A stretch of DNA of 41,846 nucleotides. Source: an uncultured Collinsella sp. Its GTDB lineage: Bacteria; Actinomycetota; Coriobacteriia; Coriobacteriales; Coriobacteriaceae. Below the pieces are notes generated by a model that did not search any database, was not told the DNA's origin, and worked only from the letters and a program-made list of their open reading frames with translations. Below, piece after piece: positions 38,149 to 41,846 of this stretch. The position numbers and the translations under genes are program-made. Position 1 is the stretch's first letter, and each line of letters opens with the position of its first letter. Where the stretch lies: NCBI GenBank assembly GCA_958423535.1, contig CATZRJ010000011.1:1-41846 (forward strand). The letters are read 5' to 3'.

Positions 38149-38164
38149 AAGGGCGCATCGACAG

Positions 38165-38200
38165 CAAAAAAGCCGCCTCCCGTACCGTTGGGAGACGGCT
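38165..38200 (-). terminator. rsgA terminator
   Basis: AGCCGTCTCCC-AACGGTAC-GGGAGGCGGCT followed by TTTTTG in minus sense, 18 bp after the rsgA stop codon. It separates rsgA from the tad operon. Confidence 0.92.
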
Positions 38201-38217
38201 GTCATAGATAGATTTAA

Positions 38218-39402
38218 TTACAGATGAACGTCGGGATCGAGCATCTGAGCACTCACACGCATGGATGACGCCAGATTTTGGAACATCTCCAGGCGCAGGC
38301 TGTCGATCTGCCCGGCGTCCTCGGCCTCGCGAACGGCGCAGCCCGGTTCGTGGGTATGCGTGCAGTCGCCAAACCGGCACGCACGCGATGCCTCGACGAT
38401 CTCGGGAAACGCACGCGCCAAGCCCCGCTCATGCCCTACGAGCGGCAGGCTGCGCAGACCCGGTGCATCGGCGATCACACCGGCGTCGCCCGGCAATGCC
38501 ACCATCACGCGCGCGACCGTGGTGTGGCGACCCTGGTCATCGCGCTCACGCACACCGCCGGTAGCCAACGTATCGTGGCCCAACAGCGCGTTGAGCAGCG
38601 TCGACTTGCCGGCACCCGATTCACCCAGGATCATGGCGCAGCTCCCGGCGGGAACGCAGGCGCGAACCTCGTCCAGGCCACGGCCCTCGGCAGAGGATGT
38701 CACGATTACGCGCACGTCCGGACCCACCAAGCGGTGCACGCGGTCCAGATCGCGCTCGAGCTCATCGGTGTCGCAACGGTCGGCCTTGGTGAGTACCACC
38801 ACCGGCTCGGCATCGCAGTCGAGTGCCAACACCAGCGAGCGCGCCACGCGGTCGAGCAGCACCTCGCCGGCGCCGAGCGCCTGCACGATCAGAACGCTAT
38901 CCACGTTGGAGCAAAGCACCTGACGCTCGCCGCGAGCGCGTCCGCGCCAACGCTCAAAACTCGTGCGGCGCGGCAGCACGCACTCGATCACGCCCATATC
39001 ATGCCCGGGCGCACGACGCACTGCCACGCGGTCGCCCACGGCGGGCAGCAGAACCTCATCCTCGCCACGCGATTTGGCAAACCCCACGGCATGCTCGGCA
39101 CGAAAGGTGTCGTCGGCAGTCGCCACCAGCGGAAACCCGCGATCCAGGCGCACCACGGCACCAAGTTGCATCTGCTCGGGCTCCTCGGCCTGGGCGCAAA
39201 AGTCGTCAAATGCCGCTTGCTGAGCATCATCGATCGGCAGGTCGTCGAACGCCGGAACATCCTGTAGCGCGTCGAGTCCCGGCACGCTTGCCAGCAGCTC
39301 CTCGGCAGACGCGGGAGCTTCGGTCGCAAGCTTCCGACGACGATCGCGCTTAGCCCGCGCCCCCGTCGTCTTTTTCTTCGCCTTAGCCTTAGCCTTGCCC
39401 AC
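38218..39402 (-). CDS. rsgA: Ribosome small-subunit GTPase RsgA
   Basis: Circularly permuted GTPase that checks late 30S maturation, 394 residues. After a basic N-terminal lead (KAKAKAKKKTTGARAKRDRRRK) and an OB fold (VRLDRGFPLVATADDT, VGDRVAVRRAPG) come the permuted motifs in the order VVLTKADRCD (G4), TSSAEGRGLDEV (G5), ILGESGAGKSTLLNALLG (G1) and DAPGLRSLPL (G3). The C-terminal zinc finger is CRFGDCTHTHEPGC. It is about 90 residues longer at the N-terminus than the classic protein. The start is GTG at 39400-39402 with GGGAGG upstream. Confidence 0.97.
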   Translation of the reverse strand: MGKAKAKAKKKTTGARAKRDRRRKLATEAPASAEELLASVPGLDALQDVPAFDDLPIDDAQQAAFDDFCAQAEEPEQMQLGAVVRLDRGFPLVATADDTFRAEHAVGFAKSRGEDEVLLPAVGDRVAVRRAPGHDMGVIECVLPRRTSFERWRGRARGERQVLCSNVDSVLIVQALGAGEVLLDRVARSLVLALDCDAEPVVVLTKADRCDTDELERDLDRVHRLVGPDVRVIVTSSAEGRGLDEVRACVPAGSCAMILGESGAGKSTLLNALLGHDTLATGGVRERDDQGRHTTVARVMVALPGDAGVIADAPGLRSLPLVGHERGLARAFPEIVEASRACRFGDCTHTHEPGCAVREAEDAGQIDSLRLEMFQNLASSMRVSAQMLDPDVHL

Positions 39403-39475
39403 AAGCGCCTCCCAGCACCACAAATCACAACTGAGCAGGTATTTTAAATCAAAAAGAGCTGGCCGGGCAAAGCCC

Positions 39476-39516
39476 TAAATCAAAAAGAGCCGGTCGAGCA
39501 AACGCTCGATCGGCTC
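39476..39516 (-). terminator. Intrinsic terminator upstream of rsgA
   Basis: GAGCCGATCGAGC-GTTT-GCTCGACCGGCTC followed by TTTTTGATTT in minus sense. The CTCTTTTTGATTT end recurs as a degenerate second copy at about 39442-39453. It ends transcription from the ATPase side, so rsgA must have its own promoter in the last 70 bp or be reached by read-through. Confidence 0.85.
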
Positions 39517-39558
39517 ACAAACTTTCCCTCAGCTTACGGTCCCGAGAGGTTGTCCGAA

Positions 39559-39649
39559 GGCCCGACCGCCGAGAGGGGTTTCTTCTGAGCGATCCCGCAG
39601 CGCGAAGCGCGAGGACCAGCGAAGAAGAAACCCCGCAGGCGGTCGGGCC
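39559..39649. repeat. 91-bp nested hairpin after the P-type ATPase gene
   Basis: GGCCCGACCGCC (39559-39570) pairs with 39638-39649 and GGGGTTTCTTCT (39575-39586) with 39623-39634; both are perfect 12-bp stems. The loop contains a third palindrome, GCGCGAAGCGC (39600-39610). It starts 24 bp after the ATPase stop codon. There is no U-tract, and the true terminator lies beyond it. The CGCTTCGCG-type inner hairpin recalls the tRNA-associated cores. Confidence 0.88.
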
Positions 39650-39672
39650 GGTGGGAGGGATGGCCTTTCGAC

Positions 39673-41846
39673 CTACTCTTTCTCGACCGCGCGCATGATC
39701 GCCTTGTAGATCTCCATCAGCGGAATGATCAGGAAGGCAAGGCCCAGAGCGGCGACAACGCCCTTGAGCTCAAGCGTCACGGGGCCAAAGAACATCTCGG
39801 CAAGCGTCGGCTGCACGGTAACGATCACCGTCAGAACCAGTGCCAGCGCGGCAGAGGCCCATAGCCACTTGTTCTGCTTCTTCATGCTAAACAGCGACGC
39901 ACGACGGCTGCGCATATTGAAGCAGTGGAAGATTTCGACCATGTTGAGCGTGATGAAGGCCATCATCACGCCTTCCTCGTCGGCATTGCCGGCGATCATA
40001 TCGGCGATGTGGATGTAGCCCATGTCAAAGTACACGCCCACAAAGAAGCTCGCCAGCACCAGCACGGTGATGATCAGGCCCTGGACTACGCAGTCCAGAC
40101 CCATATTGCCGGCAAAGACGCCGTCCTTGGCGTTGCGCGGCTTGCGCTTCATGATGTCGCCCTCGGCATCCTCCATGCCCAGCGCGAGCGCGGGGAAGCA
40201 GTCGGTGACCAGGTTCACCCACAGCAGCTGCACCGGCTGAAAGATGGTAAAGCCGATAAGCGTGGCGATAAACACCGAGAACACCTCGGCAAGGTTGGCC
40301 GAAAGCAGGAACTGGATGACCTTGCGGATATTGTCGTAGATGCGGCGACCCTCTTCGCAAGCACCGATGATGGTGGCGAAGTTGTCGTCGGCGAGCACCA
40401 TGTCGGCAACGTTCTTGGTAACGTCGGTGCCGGTGATGCCCATGCCCACGCCGATGTCGGCGCGCTTGATGGACGGGGCGTCGTTGACGCCATCGCCCGT
40501 CATGGCCACGATCTGGTCGCGCGACTTCCAGGCCTCGACGATGCGGGTCTTGTGCTCGGGCTGGACGCGGGCGTACACGCCGTAGTCCTCGATGTGCGCG
40601 TCGAGTTCCTCGTCGCTCATGCGATCGAGGTCGGCACCGGTGATGGCATGGCTACGATCGGTGACGATTCCCAGCTGCTTGGCAATGGCCACGGCGGTGT
40701 CGATATGGTCGCCCGTGATCATGACGGTGCGGATACCGGCGTCGTGGGCCTCGCGGATGGCGTCGGCGACCTCGGGGCGGACAGGGTCAATCATGCCGGA
40801 CAGGCCGCAGAAGACCAGGTCGTGCTCGAGCGCAGCGGGGCTGCAGTCGCTCGGGACCTCGGTGTAGGTGCGGCTTGCCAGCGCCAGAACGCGCAGGGCC
40901 TCGTCGGCCATGGCCTTGTTGGCGGCCACGAGCTCGGCGCGACGCTCCTCGGTCAGGGGGACGACCTTTTCGCCCTCGTAGATATGGGTGCACAGGCCAA
41001 TCACCACGTCGGGTGCGCCCTTGGTGTACTGCTCGTACTCGCCATCCAGGGTCTCGACGACCACGGACATCATCTTACGGCCCGAGTCGAACGGGGCCTC
41101 GCCCACGCGCGGGTGCTCGGCAGTCAGGCCAGTAAGACCAGCCTTGCCGGCATCGTTGACGAGCGCGCACTCGGTCGGCTCGCCCACGGCCTCGCCCAGC
41201 TCCTCGTCCCACTGGGCATCGGAGCAAAGGGCCATACCGGCCAGGAACTTCTCCTTAGGCGCGGCGAGCTCGTGCTTGACGACGGTCATCTTGTTTTGGG
41301 TAAGGGTGCCGGTCTTGTCGGAGCAAATAGTCTGCGTGCAGCCGAGCGTCTCGACGGCAGAGAGCTTGCGGATAATCGCCTGGCGCTTGGCCATCTTGGT
41401 CACGCCAAGCGACAGCACGATGGTCACGACGGCGACCAGGCCCTCGGGGATGGCGGCGACGGCGAGCGAAACGGCGACCATAAAGGTGTCGAGCAAGGCA
41501 GTCGGATCGGTAAGGACGTTGCCCACGCCGTGGCGGAGGATATCGACGCCAAAGATCACGACGCAGATGACGATCACCATAATGGTGAGGATGCGGCTGA
41601 GCTCGGCAAGCTTCACCTGCAGCGGCGTAAGCTCTTCCTTGGCCTCGGCCAGGGCACCGGCAATCTTGCCCATCTCGGTATCCATGCCGGTGCCGACCAC
41701 GACGGCGCGGCCACGGCCGTACACAACGGTGGAACCCATGTAGCACATGTTCTTGCGATCGCCGAGCGGCACGTCATCGGTGCCCGCGGCAAGCTCGATC
41801 ACGTTGGCGTGCTTCTCTACGGGCACGGACTCGCCGGTGAGTGCGG
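39673..41846 (-). CDS. Calcium-type P2 cation-transporting ATPase, C-terminal part (cut by window edge)
   Basis: At least 724 residues are visible. The frame stays open to the window edge, and an internal GTG at 41826 is not the start, because ALTGES (the actuator motif) precedes it. Seen: the phosphorylation site ICSDKTGTLTQNKM, the nucleotide-domain region KGAPDVV, MITGDHIDTAVAIAKQLG, TGDGVNDAPSIKRADIG, membrane segment PEGL (AAIPEGLVAVVTIVLSLG) and the C-terminal cation-ATPase domain with several helices. The PEGL motif and the overall layout indicate a SERCA/PMCA-type exporter of Ca2+ or a related ion. About 150 N-terminal residues lie outside the window. Confidence 0.95.
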   Translation of the reverse strand, partial: ALTGESVPVEKHANVIELAAGTDDVPLGDRKNMCYMGSTVVYGRGRAVVVGTGMDTEMGKIAGALAEAKEELTPLQVKLAELSRILTIMVIVICVVIFGVDILRHGVGNVLTDPTALLDTFMVAVSLAVAAIPEGLVAVVTIVLSLGVTKMAKRQAIIRKLSAVETLGCTQTICSDKTGTLTQNKMTVVKHELAAPKEKFLAGMALCSDAQWDEELGEAVGEPTECALVNDAGKAGLTGLTAEHPRVGEAPFDSGRKMMSVVVETLDGEYEQYTKGAPDVVIGLCTHIYEGEKVVPLTEERRAELVAANKAMADEALRVLALASRTYTEVPSDCSPAALEHDLVFCGLSGMIDPVRPEVADAIREAHDAGIRTVMITGDHIDTAVAIAKQLGIVTDRSHAITGADLDRMSDEELDAHIEDYGVYARVQPEHKTRIVEAWKSRDQIVAMTGDGVNDAPSIKRADIGVGMGITGTDVTKNVADMVLADDNFATIIGACEEGRRIYDNIRKVIQFLLSANLAEVFSVFIATLIGFTIFQPVQLLWVNLVTDCFPALALGMEDAEGDIMKRKPRNAKDGVFAGNMGLDCVVQGLIITVLVLASFFVGVYFDMGYIHIADMIAGNADEEGVMMAFITLNMVEIFHCFNMRSRRASLFSMKKQNKWLWASAALALVLTVIVTVQPTLAEMFFGPVTLELKGVVAALGLAFLIIPLMEIYKAIMRAVEKE

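Overview
The window is 41.8 kb of high-GC DNA (about 60%), almost entirely bacterial housekeeping and envelope genes on the minus strand. The protein style, the Tad pilus locus without an outer-membrane secretin, the van/pho-type two-component systems, the actinobacterial-type LexA site and the repeats all suggest a gut actinomycete of the class Coriobacteriia, most likely Collinsella. That is an inference: there is no rRNA or other decisive marker gene here. Both edges cut genes: a YhgE/Pip-type membrane protein on the left and a P-type cation ATPase on the right.

Layout, left to right. 1-3.4 kb: YhgE/Pip protein, two large hairpin repeats, htpG. 3.5-6.2 kb: GNAT acetyltransferase and a capsule-control trio (cpsC chain-length protein, cpsD tyrosine kinase, cpsB phosphatase with a shortened C-terminus). 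6.3-11.5 kb: a PhoR/PhoB-like pair, pstB standing alone, and a VanS/VanR-like pair. 11.7-13.0 kb: dacA on the plus strand. 13-17.1 kb: tRNA-Ser, an 813-residue TPR protein and three tRNA-Arg genes. 17.2-23.9 kb: a small gene with a LexA-type site, serS, a tiny membrane protein on the plus strand, proC, rlmH, an SPFH protein, tRNA-Leu, tatD and rsmA. 24-27.6 kb: metG, rsmI and a GH5-like protein. 27.9-28.3 kb: tRNA-Phe. 28.4-38 kb: a 12-gene Tad/Flp pilus operon (cpaB, tadZ, tadA, tadB, tadC, flp, TadE/TadG-like genes, DUF192). 38.2-41.8 kb: rsgA and the P-type ATPase.

The most unusual signal is non-coding. Three tRNA-Arg, one tRNA-Leu and one tRNA-Phe gene are each followed by the same kind of unit with a nearly fixed period of 186-190 bp. 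Each unit holds a copy of that tRNA's own 3' end (T-loop to CCA) and its own terminator, then a hairpin-rich GC core. On the opposite strand the core ends in a T-arm-like sequence, with CCA (or a one-base variant) exactly where a tRNA would have it. The T-loop of this opposite-strand copy matches the neighbouring tRNA, and a hairpin in the core keeps pairing through compensatory changes between loci. tRNA-Ser has a related relic. I do not recognise this as a described element.

Other points of interest are REP-like inverted repeats at gene ends (one apparently truncating cpsB, one exactly filling a convergent gap), a GH5-like protein without the usual acid/base glutamate, a LexA-like box before an unknown gene, and a terminator-like hairpin in the htpG leader.
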